From VGEM01 sp033764265 (GTDB lineage Bacteria > Pseudomonadota > Alphaproteobacteria > Rhodospirillales > Rhodospirillaceae), in the NCBI GenBank assembly GCA_033764265.1, contig JANRJB010000141.1, positions 1 through 34,479 of the forward strand: a stretch of DNA of 34,479 nt, read 5' to 3'. The notes beneath the pieces are model-generated. The model was not told the origin of the DNA and searched no databases. It was given only the letters and a program-made list of their open reading frames with translations. Shown piece after piece: positions 6,563 to 15,987 of this stretch. A program made the translations under genes and the position numbers. Every line of letters begins with the position of its first letter. Position 1 is the stretch's first letter.

Positions 6563-7987
6563 ATGCCGCGCAAACCTCAGCAACGCCAGGTCAAGCCTGC
6601 GGCGGCGCCGGGCACCTTCACGGTCGCCATCGTCGGGCGCCCCAACGTCGGCAAGTCGACGCTGTTCAATCGCCTGACCGGACGCCGTTTGGCGCTGGTC
6701 CACGACCGTCCCGGCGTCACGCGCGACCGCCGCGAAGGCGTCGGCGATATCGCCGGGATGCGGTTCACCGTGTTCGACACCGCCGGTTTCGAGGACGCCT
6801 CGGCCGAGACGCTGGAAGGGCGCATGCGGCGCATGACCGAACAGGCGGTGGACGACGCTGACGTGGCCTTGTTTCTGGTCGACGGCCGCGACGGCATCAC
6901 GCCGCTCGACGAAAGCTTCGCCGCGGTGCTGCGCAAGCGCGCCACGCCGGTCGTGCTGGTGGCCAACAAGGCCGACACCAAGGCCGCCGCCGACACGCTG
7001 CTTGACGCCTACCGCCTGGGCTTCGGCGAGGCGGTGGCGGTCTCGGCCGAGCACGGCACCGGCCTCGACGGGCTGTTCCACGCGCTGCGCCCGTTCGCGC
7101 CCGAGGAAGCCCTGGCCGACGTCGAAGTGCCGCCGCCGGCGCCGGAACACACCGATGACGACAACGCCCCCGCGCGGCCGCTGCAGTTGGCCATCGTCGG
7201 TCGCCCCAACGTCGGCAAGTCGACGCTGGTCAATCGCCTGGTGGGCCAGGATCGGCTGTTGACCGGCCCCGAACCCGGCATCACCCGCGACGCCATCGCC
7301 GTGCCGCTGTCGTGGCAGGGCCGCGCCGTGCGGCTGGTGGATACCGCCGGGGTGCGCAAGCGGCCCCGGGTGATCGACGCGGTCGAAAAACTGTCGGTGT
7401 CCGAGACCTTCGAGACCATCAAGATGGCCGAGGTGGTAGCGCTGGTGGTCGACGGCACGGTCGGACTCGACAAGCAGGACCTGACCATCGCCCGGCACGT
7501 GGTGGACGAGGGTCGCGCGCTGGTGGTGGCCATCAACAAGTGGGACGTGGTGGCCGATCGCCAGGCGACGCAGAAACGCATTCAGGAGCGGCTCGACGAA
7601 TCACTGGCCCAGGCCAAGGGTGTGCCGGTGGTCACCGTGTCGGCCGCCACCGGCCAGCGGTGCGATACGTTGATGAAGGCGGTGTTCGATATCCATGCGG
7701 CGTGGAGCAAGCGCATCCCGACCGCGGCCCTGAACCGCTGGCTCGAGGCCCTGATCGCCCACCACCCGCCGCCCTTGTCGGTCCACAAGCAGCGCATCAA
7801 GATCCGCTACATGACACAGACCAAGGCCCGCCCGCCCACCTTTGTGCTGTTCACCAGCCGTCCGGGCGACCTGCCCGAGGCCTACATGCGCTACCTGACC
7901 AGCGGCCTGCGCGAGACCTTCGCGCTGGATGGCGTGCCCTTGCGCCTGTTTCTGCGCAAACCGAAAAACCCGTTTGTGGAGAAATAG
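6563..7987 (+). CDS. der: Ribosome biogenesis GTPase Der (EngA)
   Basis: 474 residues from ATG 6563 (MPRKPQQRQVKPAAAPG). The same frame is open far upstream inside bamB, but that part is antisense-like noise. There are two tandem GTPase domains. The first P-loop, GRPNVGKST, is at residues 25-33 with DTAGF and NKAD. The second identical P-loop is near residue 212 with DTAGVRKR and NKWD. A C-terminal KH-like domain ends FLRKPKNPFVEK. Der assists 50S subunit maturation. The acidic interdomain linker (EHTDDDNAPARP) is normal. It follows bamB by 11 bp and probably ends the yfgM-bamB-der transcript. No obvious terminator follows. Confidence 0.97.
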   Translation: MPRKPQQRQVKPAAAPGTFTVAIVGRPNVGKSTLFNRLTGRRLALVHDRPGVTRDRREGVGDIAGMRFTVFDTAGFEDASAETLEGRMRRMTEQAVDDADVALFLVDGRDGITPLDESFAAVLRKRATPVVLVANKADTKAAADTLLDAYRLGFGEAVAVSAEHGTGLDGLFHALRPFAPEEALADVEVPPPAPEHTDDDNAPARPLQLAIVGRPNVGKSTLVNRLVGQDRLLTGPEPGITRDAIAVPLSWQGRAVRLVDTAGVRKRPRVIDAVEKLSVSETFETIKMAEVVALVVDGTVGLDKQDLTIARHVVDEGRALVVAINKWDVVADRQATQKRIQERLDESLAQAKGVPVVTVSAATGQRCDTLMKAVFDIHAAWSKRIPTAALNRWLEALIAHHPPPLSVHKQRIKIRYMTQTKARPPTFVLFTSRPGDLPEAYMRYLTSGLRETFALDGVPLRLFLRKPKNPFVEK

Positions 7988-8040
7988 TTAAGCGGGCGTA
8001 TCGGGCCGCAGCCGGGGGCCGGCAAAATCCGCTGTTTCGA

Positions 8041-8069
8041 TTGCGCGCGACAATAGCGCCTGCTACCTA
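8041..8069 (+). promoter_or_regulatory. Promoter candidate for the antiporter gene
   Basis: TTGCGC (8041-8046), a 17-bp spacer, then TACCTA (8064-8069) preceded by TGC, giving an extended -10 look. This is the best sigma-70-like match in the 145-bp gap after der. It would give a leader of roughly 57 nt that includes the strong ribosome binding site AAAAGGGGA. Confidence 0.4.
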
Positions 8070-8132
8070 ACCGCGCTGTCTCGCGGGTCCCGGTCTGGGG
8101 AGATCGGTCCGCCGCATCAAAAGGGGACATTC

Positions 8133-9434
8133 GTGGAACCGACACCCGCGATTCAGGCCGCCCAGGACCTGCTGCTCGTTTGCGCCACCGTGCTCGCGGT
8201 CGGCTCCATCACCGGATTTTTCGCCCGCAAGGTCGGCGTGCCCGACATCGTGTTCTTCCTGGTGATCGGCATGGCGATGGGTCCGGCCGTCACCGGCATC
8301 GTCGACATCAAGGTCGACTCGACCGTCAACCAGCTCCTGCTGCTGTTCGGCGCCTCGTACATCCTGTTCGACGGCGGCGTCTCGTTGCGCTTCAAGGTCC
8401 TGAAGGAAGTCTGGGTCACCATCCTGGTCATCGCCACCTTGGGCGTGGTCATCACTGCCGGCATCGCCGGGGTCACGGCCTATTTCGCGCTCGGCATTCC
8501 GTTCATCGTCGCGCTGCTGTTGGGCTGCGTCATCGCCTCGACCGACCCGGCCACGCTGGTGCCGATCTTCAAGCAGGTGAAGATCAAGGACCGCGTGGTG
8601 CAGACGGTGATCTCGGAATCGGCGTTCAACGACGCGATGGGCGCCATCCTCACCTTCGCCGTGCTGGCCGTGGCGGTCGAGGGCATCGAATCCTTCAACC
8701 CGCTCGACGCCGGGCTCGACCTGTTGCGCGAATCCTTCGTCGGCATCTTCGCCGGCATCGTCGTCGGCTACGGCGCGGTGCTGCTGATGGCCCACAAGCG
8801 GTTCGGCTTCCTGCGCGATTATCTGCCGCTGGTCACCATCATGCTGGTGATCGGCGCTTACCTGGGCGCGCTCAAGTTCCACGGCTCGGGCTTCATGGCG
8901 GTGTTCGTGGCCGGCCTGATCCTGGGCAACAAGGAAGACTTCGGGCTGACCCTGTCGCACGAGGAAAATCACAAGGTCGAGGAGTTCATCGGCACCACCG
9001 GCCTGATCATGCGCATGTTCATCTTCATCCTGCTGGGCTCGCAGGTGAACTTCGACCTGCTGGCGCAGTACTGGGTCGGCGGTCTGGTCGTGGTGGTGGT
9101 GTTCATGTTCATCGCCCGTCCGCTCACGGTGTTCATCTGCGCCGGGGCCGACCGCCGTGCCTTGTGGAGCAAGAACGAGATGCTCTTCATGTGCTGGACG
9201 CGCGAAACCGGCGTCATCCCGGCGGCGCTGGCCGGCATGCTGGTGGGGGCCAAGGCGCCGGGCGCGGACATCGTCGCCAGCGTCACCTTCATGGCGGCGC
9301 TGCTCACCATCCTGATCCAGGCGCCGACCACGAAATGGTGGGCGAAAAAGCTGGGTCTGCTGGTCGAGGACTCGCCGGCAGCGCCCAAGGACACGGCACC
9401 GGCGGCCGCGCCGGCCGCCACCCACGGCCATTAG
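8133..9434 (+). CDS. CPA1/NhaP-type cation:proton antiporter
   Basis: 433 residues from GTG 8133, with AAAAGGGGA 5-6 nt upstream. About twelve hydrophobic segments span the protein. The family motifs are FDGGVSLRF (TM3 region), ASTDPATLVPIF (near residues 130-141; the STDPA core matches the conserved SxTDP of CPA1) and SESAFNDAMGAILTF, with the ND pair that binds the ion. A short Ala/Pro-rich cytosolic tail follows WWAKKLGLLVE. It should exchange Na+ or K+ for H+ across the inner membrane. There is no TrkA-C or other regulatory domain. It has its own promoter candidate and faces the SDR gene convergently with only 9 bp between stops. Ion preference cannot be judged. Confidence 0.88.
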   Translation: MEPTPAIQAAQDLLLVCATVLAVGSITGFFARKVGVPDIVFFLVIGMAMGPAVTGIVDIKVDSTVNQLLLLFGASYILFDGGVSLRFKVLKEVWVTILVIATLGVVITAGIAGVTAYFALGIPFIVALLLGCVIASTDPATLVPIFKQVKIKDRVVQTVISESAFNDAMGAILTFAVLAVAVEGIESFNPLDAGLDLLRESFVGIFAGIVVGYGAVLLMAHKRFGFLRDYLPLVTIMLVIGAYLGALKFHGSGFMAVFVAGLILGNKEDFGLTLSHEENHKVEEFIGTTGLIMRMFIFILLGSQVNFDLLAQYWVGGLVVVVVFMFIARPLTVFICAGADRRALWSKNEMLFMCWTRETGVIPAALAGMLVGAKAPGADIVASVTFMAALLTILIQAPTTKWWAKKLGLLVEDSPAAPKDTAPAAAPAATHGH

Positions 9435-9443
9435 GCAATCGGA

Positions 9444-10175
9444 TTACGCTGTCCGCGCCCGCACGATCTCGCCGGTGCGGTCCCAGGCCGGTTCGGCCAA
9501 CTCGACGAACACCTCGGTGATCGCCTCGGGCGTCGGCAACGTCAGCGGGTTCTCGCCGGGCTTGGCTTTGGCGCGCATCTCGGTGCGCACCGCGCCCGGG
9601 TCGATGATGTTGGCGCGCACCTTGGTGAACGCCACCTCGGCGGCGTAAATCTGCACCATGCGTTCCAGCGCCGCCTTCGACACCGCGTAGGGGCCCCAGT
9701 AGGGCGCGTTCGACCGCGCCGCGCCCGAGGTGACGAACATCGCCCGGCCGGCCGGCGCGGCGCGCAGCAGCCGGTCGCAGGCACGGATCAGCCGCCAGTT
9801 GGCGGTCAGGTTGGCCGCGATCACGTCGTCCCACTGCTTGGGCGTGTAGTCGCCCATGGGCGACAGCTGGCCCAGTACGCCGGCGTTGCCGACCAGGATG
9901 TCGAGCCGGCCGTAGCGCTGGGCGATGGCCGCGGCGGTGGCGTCGATCTTGGCGTAGTCGGTCAGGCTTTCGGCCACCAGGACGGCGTTGGCGCCGGTGG
10001 CGGCGCGAATCTCGTCGTCCAGGCTTTCCAGCGCTTTCTTGGTGCGGGCAAACGCGACCACGGTGGCGCCCTCGCGGGCGTAGCGCAGCGCCACGGCCCG
10101 GCCGATGCCGCGCGAGGCGCCGGTGACCAGGGCAATGCGCCCGGCCAGCCGGCCGGCGGCGGCCTGCACGCTCAT
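9444..10175 (-). CDS. Short-chain dehydrogenase/reductase (purF-linked)
   Basis: 243 residues from ATG 10175. It has a classical SDR Rossmann fold with TGASRGIGRAVALRYA (residues 18-33), GNAGVLG in place of the usual NNAG, SGAA as the catalytic serine region and YAVSKAAL as the Tyr-Lys pair. The C-terminus has NIIDPGAVRTEM. The overall wording resembles YciK-like oxidoreductases of unknown substrate. It starts 5 bp after the purF stop and is the last gene of the long minus-strand series, so it is probably co-transcribed. An SDR after purF is common in alphaproteobacteria, as I recall it, but no metabolic link is established. Confidence 0.88.
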   Translation of the reverse strand: MSVQAAAGRLAGRIALVTGASRGIGRAVALRYAREGATVVAFARTKKALESLDDEIRAATGANAVLVAESLTDYAKIDATAAAIAQRYGRLDILVGNAGVLGQLSPMGDYTPKQWDDVIAANLTANWRLIRACDRLLRAAPAGRAMFVTSGAARSNAPYWGPYAVSKAALERMVQIYAAEVAFTKVRANIIDPGAVRTEMRAKAKPGENPLTLPTPEAITEVFVELAEPAWDRTGEIVRARTA

Positions 10176-10180
10176 CGGCG

Positions 10181-11653
10181 CTAAACCCGTTCCTGCAGCA
10201 GCGACAGTTGCTTGGGCTGGCTGCCCGACTTGAAGTCGGTCAGCGGCAGCGGGTAGTCGCCGGTGAAGCAGGCGTCGCAGTACTGAGGCTTGTCCAGAAC
10301 GCGCCGCGCTTCGCCGACCGCCTGATACAGCCCGTCGATGGAAATGAACGCCAGACTGTCGACGCCCAGCAACTTGGCCATCTCGGCCTGGTCGTAGCGC
10401 GCGGCCAAGAGGCCGTCATAGGACGGCGTGTCGATGCCGAAGAAGCACGGATGGGCGGTCGGCGGCGAGGAGATGCGCATATGCACCTCCACCGCCCCGG
10501 CGTCGCGCACCATTTCCACGATCTTGATCGAGGTGGTGCCGCGCACGATCGAATCGTCCACCAGAACCACGCGCTTGCCCTGCAGCTGCAGCCGGTTGGG
10601 GTTGTGCTTGCGCTTGACGCCCAGGTGGCGGGTCTTGTCGGTCGGCTGGATGAAGGTGCGCCCGACGTAGTGGTTGCGGATGATGCCGTACTCGAAGGGT
10701 TTCCCGGCTTCGGCGGCGAACCCCAGCGCGGCGGGCACGCCGGAATCCGGCACCGGCACCACCACGTCGCAGTCGGCCGGGGCCTCGCGCGCCAGCTGCG
10801 CGCCGATGCGCTTGCGCACCTCGTAGACGCTGCGGTCCTCGACGATGGAATCGGGCCGGGCGAAGTAGATGTACTCGAAGATGCAGAAGCGCGGGTTCTG
10901 CTTGGGGAACGGCTTCATGCTGCGCACGCCGTTCCGGGTGATGACCACGGTCTCGCCCGGCTCGACATTGCGCACGAAGTCCGCGCCGATGATGTCGAGC
11001 GCGCAGGTCTCCGAACACAGGATGTGCGCGCCGTCGAGCTTGCCCAAGACCAGGGGCCGCACGCCCAGGGGGTCGCGCGCGCCGATCAGGGCGTGATTGG
11101 TCAGGCAGACGAAGGAATAGGCGCCCTCGATCTGGCGCAGGGCGTCGACCAGGCGGTCCTCCACCGTCGGCGCCTCGGACAGGGCGATCAGGTGAGTGAC
11201 GATCTCGGTGTCCGAGGTGCTTTGGAACAGGCAGCCGCGTTTTTGCAGCTCGCGGCGCAAGGTCAGCGCATTGGTCAGGTTGCCGTTGTGGCCGACGGCG
11301 AAGCCGCCGAATTCGTACTCGGCGAACAGCGGCTGCACGTTGCGCAGGATGGTCTCGCCGGTGGTCGAATAGCGGGTGTGGCCGACCGCCATGTCGCCCT
11401 TCAGCCGGCTCATCACCATCTCGTCGTTGAAGTTTTCCGAGACATGGCCGAGCCCGCGGTGGCTGTGGAACTGCCGTCCGTCGCAGGTCACCATGCCGGC
11501 GGCTTCCTGGCCGCGGTGTTGCAGGGCGTGCAGGCCCAGCGCGGTGTGCGCCGCGGCGTCGGGGTCGCCCATGATGCCGAACACGCCGCACTCTTCCTTC
11601 AGGTGGTCGGCGTCGAACGGGTCGGTGGTTCGCGTCAGTCCGGCGCCGGTCAT
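10181..11653 (-). CDS. purF: Amidophosphoribosyltransferase PurF
   Basis: 490 residues from ATG 11653. It carries out the first committed step of purine synthesis, making phosphoribosylamine from PRPP and glutamine. The N-terminal 21 residues form a propeptide before Cys22 in EECGVFGI, the Ntn-hydrolase nucleophile freed by self-cleavage. The glutaminase domain continues with LHALQHRGQEAAG and RYSTTG. The phosphoribosyltransferase domain has the PRPP loop VVLVDDSIVRGTT. C-terminal Cys residues (YCDACFTGDYP) resemble the iron-sulfur ligands of Bacillus-type PurF. The start overlaps the cvpA stop by 4 bp (ATGA), which implies translational coupling, and an SDR follows by 5 bp. Confidence 0.97.
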   Translation of the reverse strand: MTGAGLTRTTDPFDADHLKEECGVFGIMGDPDAAAHTALGLHALQHRGQEAAGMVTCDGRQFHSHRGLGHVSENFNDEMVMSRLKGDMAVGHTRYSTTGETILRNVQPLFAEYEFGGFAVGHNGNLTNALTLRRELQKRGCLFQSTSDTEIVTHLIALSEAPTVEDRLVDALRQIEGAYSFVCLTNHALIGARDPLGVRPLVLGKLDGAHILCSETCALDIIGADFVRNVEPGETVVITRNGVRSMKPFPKQNPRFCIFEYIYFARPDSIVEDRSVYEVRKRIGAQLAREAPADCDVVVPVPDSGVPAALGFAAEAGKPFEYGIIRNHYVGRTFIQPTDKTRHLGVKRKHNPNRLQLQGKRVVLVDDSIVRGTTSIKIVEMVRDAGAVEVHMRISSPPTAHPCFFGIDTPSYDGLLAARYDQAEMAKLLGVDSLAFISIDGLYQAVGEARRVLDKPQYCDACFTGDYPLPLTDFKSGSQPKQLSLLQERV

Positions 11654-12666
11654 GGGGGGGCCGCTCCCGGCGCGGTGATGCCTTGGCTTTGCAGCATGCG
11701 TTGAATCTCTTGCATCTTGGCCGGGTCGATGGTGCCCGACTGGATCATCCGTTCGATCTCGGCCTGCATTTGGGGGTCGAGGCCCGAGTTCGCCAGGGCG
11801 GCGCGGGCCTGCTGCAGCATGGCGGGGTCGAGCTTGCCGCCGGCGATCAGCTTCTGCGCCTCGGCCCGGGCGCGGGCCTGCAGGGCTGGGTCGTTCAACA
11901 GCCGCTGGGCGGCCTGTTGCTGCTGAGGGGTCAGCTGGCCGGCGTCGATCATGCGCTGCAGCTGGGCCTTGCCGGCGGCCTCAAGGTTCTCCGAGATGCC
12001 TGTGCCCTGCAACAGGCGTTCCATGTCACTGCGCTCTTTTTCGCTGTAGCCCGGATCTTGCGCCTGGCCGGCGGCGCTGTCGGGCTGCGGCTGGGTCAGC
12101 CGGTCGAAGGTGTCCTTCAACTCCAGAGCGCCCTTGGCGGCGCCGGCGGCGTCCTTGGTGGCGGCCTCGGCGGCCATCAGCTGATCGGGGATCATGTCCG
12201 TGAGGCCGCCCGCGGCGATCTCGATCAGGGGCAGCGTCTTGGCCTTCTGCATCCAGTCGGGGCGGTCGTCGCGGCCCATCAGCCAGTCGGCCACCAGCAG
12301 CATCACCGCCAGGATCACCGCCGCGCGCACCAGTCCGAACAGGAAGCCGAGCGACCGGTCGAGGTTGTTGAGCGCGCTGGCCTTGACGCTTTTCGACAGC
12401 GCGTTGGTGACGACGGACAGGGCGAGCAGGCCGACCAGGAACAGCGCCAGCGCGGCGGCCCCGTCGGCGGCCCAGGTGAACGGGATCAGGTCGCGGGCGA
12501 ACGGCTGCACGTAGGGCAGGCCGTACAGGGCGCACAGCACCGCGCCGACCCAGGCGCCGATCGATAGCACCTCGTGCACGAAGCCGCGCATGAACGCCAG
12601 TAGCGCCGAAATCAAGAGCACGACGATGACGGCGAGATCGAGGGCGTTGACCGGCAGGCTGTCCAT
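11650..12666 (-). CDS. cvpA: CvpA family membrane protein with C-terminal tandem repeats
   Basis: 338 residues from ATG 12666 (MDSLPVNALDLAVIVV). The frame extends 23 codons further upstream into the end of radA, but that start lacks family character. Residues 1-130 carry four hydrophobic segments and match CvpA, an inner-membrane protein of uncertain role, needed in E. coli for colicin V production and bile resistance. Typical CvpA proteins have about 160-200 residues. Here a further tail of about 200 residues follows: an Ala/Asp-rich linker, then at least six 17-residue repeats (237-338). The start is 19 bp after the radA stop and the stop overlaps the purF start, so radA-cvpA-purF is one unit. 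Confidence 0.9.
   Translation of the reverse strand: MDSLPVNALDLAVIVVLLISALLAFMRGFVHEVLSIGAWVGAVLCALYGLPYVQPFARDLIPFTWAADGAAALALFLVGLLALSVVTNALSKSVKASALNNLDRSLGFLFGLVRAAVILAVMLLVADWLMGRDDRPDWMQKAKTLPLIEIAAGGLTDMIPDQLMAAEAATKDAAGAAKGALELKDTFDRLTQPQPDSAAGQAQDPGYSEKERSDMERLLQGTGISENLEAAGKAQLQRMIDAGQLTPQQQQAAQRLLNDPALQARARAEAQKLIAGGKLDPAMLQQARAALANSGLDPQMQAEIERMIQSGTIDPAKMQEIQRMLQSQGITAPGAAPP
11653..11958 (-). repeat. 17-residue (51-bp) tandem repeats in the cvpA C-terminus
   Basis: Repeats begin at CvpA residues 237, 254, 271, 288, 305 and 322, an exact 17-residue period with no gaps; the last copy is degenerate. Examples are QRMIDAGQLTPQQQQAA (237), QKLIAGGKLDPAMLQQA (271) and ERMIQSGTIDPAKMQEI (305). 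The consensus is roughly [QE]RxLxxxGxLDPxxxQxA. A possible seventh copy starts at residue 216 with a 4-residue insert. Each unit looks like a helix, a Gly turn, Asp-Pro, then a second helix. DNA copies have diverged more than the protein pattern, so selection rather than recent slippage is implied. Confidence 0.8.
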
Positions 12667-12685
12667 GTTGCGTGCGCGCCCCGCC

Positions 12686-14107
<1,422 letters not shown>

Positions 14108-14162
14108 GGTCGTTACTTTGCCGGCTTGATGGTTGACGTATTGAACCCGTCGCTCGCGCTAA

Positions 14163-14279
14163 GGAACAAACTCACCCTCACCCGCTCGAGGAGCCTGTCC
14201 TCGGGCCGCGCTTCGCGCGGACCCGGGGGCTCGCACCCTCTCCCCCGGGGAGAGGGTTGGGGTGAGGGCGCTTTGTTCT
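14163..14279. repeat. Structured intergenic repeat (CCCTCACCC ... GGGTGAGGG type)
   Basis: It fills most of the radA-mlaF gap. Outer arms GAACAAACTCACCCTCACCC and GGGTGAGGGCGCTTTGTTC pair imperfectly. Inside are two further stems, CCGCG/CGCGG (14216-14230 area) and CCCTCTCCCC/GGGGAGAGGG around a single C (14236-14256). This layout of nested GC-rich stems with CCCTCACCC edges is familiar from dispersed palindromic repeats of proteobacteria. Copy number cannot be tested here. Confidence 0.7.
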
Positions 14280-14296
14280 CTCATGGCCGCCGACAA

Positions 14297-15073
14297 TTAC
14301 CTTCTCACCTGCATCTTGATCGGGCCTTCGGCGCGGCCGTGCACGAACTGGTCGACGTAGGGGTTCTCGGCCTTGTCGATGTCCTTGGCGCTGCCGACCC
14401 AGATCAGCTGGCCATCATACAGCATGGCGACGCGGTCGCTGATCTTGCGCGCCGAGGCCATGTCGTGGGTGATGCTGAGCGCGGTGATGCCGCGGTCCTT
14501 CACGCAGGCCACGATCAGGTCGTTGATCACGTCGGCCATGATCGGATCGAGGCCGGTGGTCGGCTCGTCGAAGAACACGATCTCGGGGTTGCCGGCGATG
14601 GCGCGCGCCAGCCCGACGCGCTTCTGCATGCCGCCCGACAATTCGGCCGGCGACAGTTCGCCCACGTCGGCGGACAGTCCCACTTGGCCCAACGTGGCGA
14701 TGGCGCGCTCCTTGGCCTGGGCGCGGCTCATGCGCTCGCCTTGGATCAGCCCGAACGCGACGTTCTCCCAGACCGGCAGGCTGTCGAACAGGGCCGAGCC
14801 CTGGAACAACATGCCGAACTTGCGGTTCACCGCCCCGCGCTTGGCGGCGGGCACGTGGGTGACGTCCTCGCCGTCGACGCGGATGGCGCCGGAATCGGCG
14901 GTCAGGATGCCCAGGATGCACTTGATCAGCACGCTCTTGCCGGTGCCCGACCCGCCGATCACCACCACCGACTGCCCGGCCGGAATGTCGAGCGTCACGC
15001 CGTTCAGCACCTTCTTTTCGCCGAACGCCTTGCGCACCTCGTGCAGGGAGATTTTGGGCATCTGAGCGGTCAT
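14297..15073 (-). CDS. mlaF: Phospholipid-transport ABC ATPase (MlaF-like)
   Basis: 258 residues from ATG 15073. It has the complete ABC signature set: Walker A GGSGTGKS (40-47), LSGGMQKR signature, Walker B IVFFDEPTTGLDP and the switch His in ALSITHDM. The MQKR form of the signature is typical of the MlaF/Ttg2A group, which powers movement of phospholipids between the outer and inner membranes. The permease gene mlaE lies directly upstream on the same strand, separated by 124 bp that hold a repeat element. The MCE-domain partner mlaD and the periplasmic mlaC are not next to it, so they would have to be encoded elsewhere. Confidence 0.88.
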   Translation of the reverse strand: MTAQMPKISLHEVRKAFGEKKVLNGVTLDIPAGQSVVVIGGSGTGKSVLIKCILGILTADSGAIRVDGEDVTHVPAAKRGAVNRKFGMLFQGSALFDSLPVWENVAFGLIQGERMSRAQAKERAIATLGQVGLSADVGELSPAELSGGMQKRVGLARAIAGNPEIVFFDEPTTGLDPIMADVINDLIVACVKDRGITALSITHDMASARKISDRVAMLYDGQLIWVGSAKDIDKAENPYVDQFVHGRAEGPIKMQVRR

Positions 15074-15085
15074 GCCGAGGTCCTT

Positions 15086-15175
15086 CTCTCCCCCTGTAAG
15101 GGGGAGGTGAGGAGGGGGTCGTTTGCGATATCCGAAACGATCCCCACCCTGGCCCTCCCCTTTTCAAGGGGAGGA
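15086..15175. repeat. Structured intergenic repeat (CTCCCCC ... GGGGAG type)
   Basis: Three stems in tandem lie between mlaE and mlaF: CTCCCCC-TGTAA-GGGGGAG (15088-15106), a central near-palindrome GGGGTCGTTT with AAACGATCCCC (15115-15145), and CCTCCCC-TTTTCAA-GGGGAGG (15154-15174). The whole element is roughly symmetrical. It resembles mobile-like palindromic repeats seen between alphaproteobacterial genes. It interrupts an operon without splitting a gene. Confidence 0.7.
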
Positions 15176-15197
15176 GAAATATTCGCATGACGCGTCT

Positions 15198-15974
15198 TCA
15201 TGTTGCGAAGAACAGTTCGGTGATGACGTAGTTGAACGTCAGGATCAGGATCGAGGCCGAGACCACCGCGTTGGTGGTGGCCGCGCCCACGCCCTGCGCG
15301 CCGCCCTTGGAGTAATAGCCGTTGTAACAGCCCATCAGCGCGATCAGGAACCCGAACACCGCGGCCTTGACCAGGCCGGAAATCACGTCGAGCGGTTCCA
15401 GAAAATCCAACGTCGAGCTGATGTAGTTGCCGGGGTTGAAGCCCAGCTTGTAGACGCCGACCAGATAGCCGCCGAACACGCCGATGATGTCAGCCACCAG
15501 CACCAACAGCGGCAGCATCAAGAGCCCGGCCAACAGGCGCGGCACCACCAGGTACTTGAACGGATCGGTCGACAGCGTGGTCAGCGCGTCGATCTGCTCG
15601 GTCACGCGCATGGTGCCGATCTCGGCGGCCATTGAGGCGCCGATGCGCCCGGCCACCATCAGGCCCGCCAGCACCGGACCCAGCTCGCGCGTCATCGACA
15701 GCACCACCACGTTGGCCACCGCGCTCTCGGCCGAGAAGCGCGCGAAGCCGGTGTAGCTTTGCAGCGCCAGCACCATGCCCGAGAAGATCGCGGTCAGGCC
15801 CACTACCGGCAGCGAGTAGTAGCCGATGTCGATCATCTGGCCGACGATCAGTCGCGGATAGAACGGCGGGCGGACGCAATGGCCGAGCGCCGCGCCGGCG
15901 AACATGGTCAGCCGCCCCAGGTGGCCCAGGAAGGCCAGCACCACGCGGCCGATCAGGGTGAGGAAGTTGATCAC
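15198..15974 (-). CDS. mlaE: Phospholipid-transport ABC permease (MlaE-like)
   Basis: 258 residues from GTG 15974 (MINFLTLIGRVV). A polytopic membrane protein with five or six hydrophobic segments. Family motifs include LTAIFSGMVLALQS, SMTRELGPVLAGLMVAGR (the conserved RELGP) and the coupling region EIGTMRVTEQIDAL. It forms the membrane channel partner of the MlaF ATPase. It begins 13 bp after the alr stop and precedes mlaF, so alr-mlaE-mlaF is probably one transcript. The MCE-domain subunit is missing from the neighbourhood. Confidence 0.9.
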   Translation of the reverse strand: MINFLTLIGRVVLAFLGHLGRLTMFAGAALGHCVRPPFYPRLIVGQMIDIGYYSLPVVGLTAIFSGMVLALQSYTGFARFSAESAVANVVVLSMTRELGPVLAGLMVAGRIGASMAAEIGTMRVTEQIDALTTLSTDPFKYLVVPRLLAGLLMLPLLVLVADIIGVFGGYLVGVYKLGFNPGNYISSTLDFLEPLDVISGLVKAAVFGFLIALMGCYNGYYSKGGAQGVGAATTNAVVSASILILTFNYVITELFFAT

Positions 15975-15987
15975 GCGCGGGCCCGTC

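Noticed and set aside
7988..8132. Riboswitch between der and the antiporter
   Set aside because: The gap has GC-rich stretches but no recognisable aptamer core or terminator/antiterminator pair. Only a promoter and a ribosome binding site are supported.
8067..9431. Minus-strand frame rich in His, Asp and Gln opposite the antiporter
   Set aside because: Its composition simply mirrors the membrane-protein codons on the other strand; no family is recognised.
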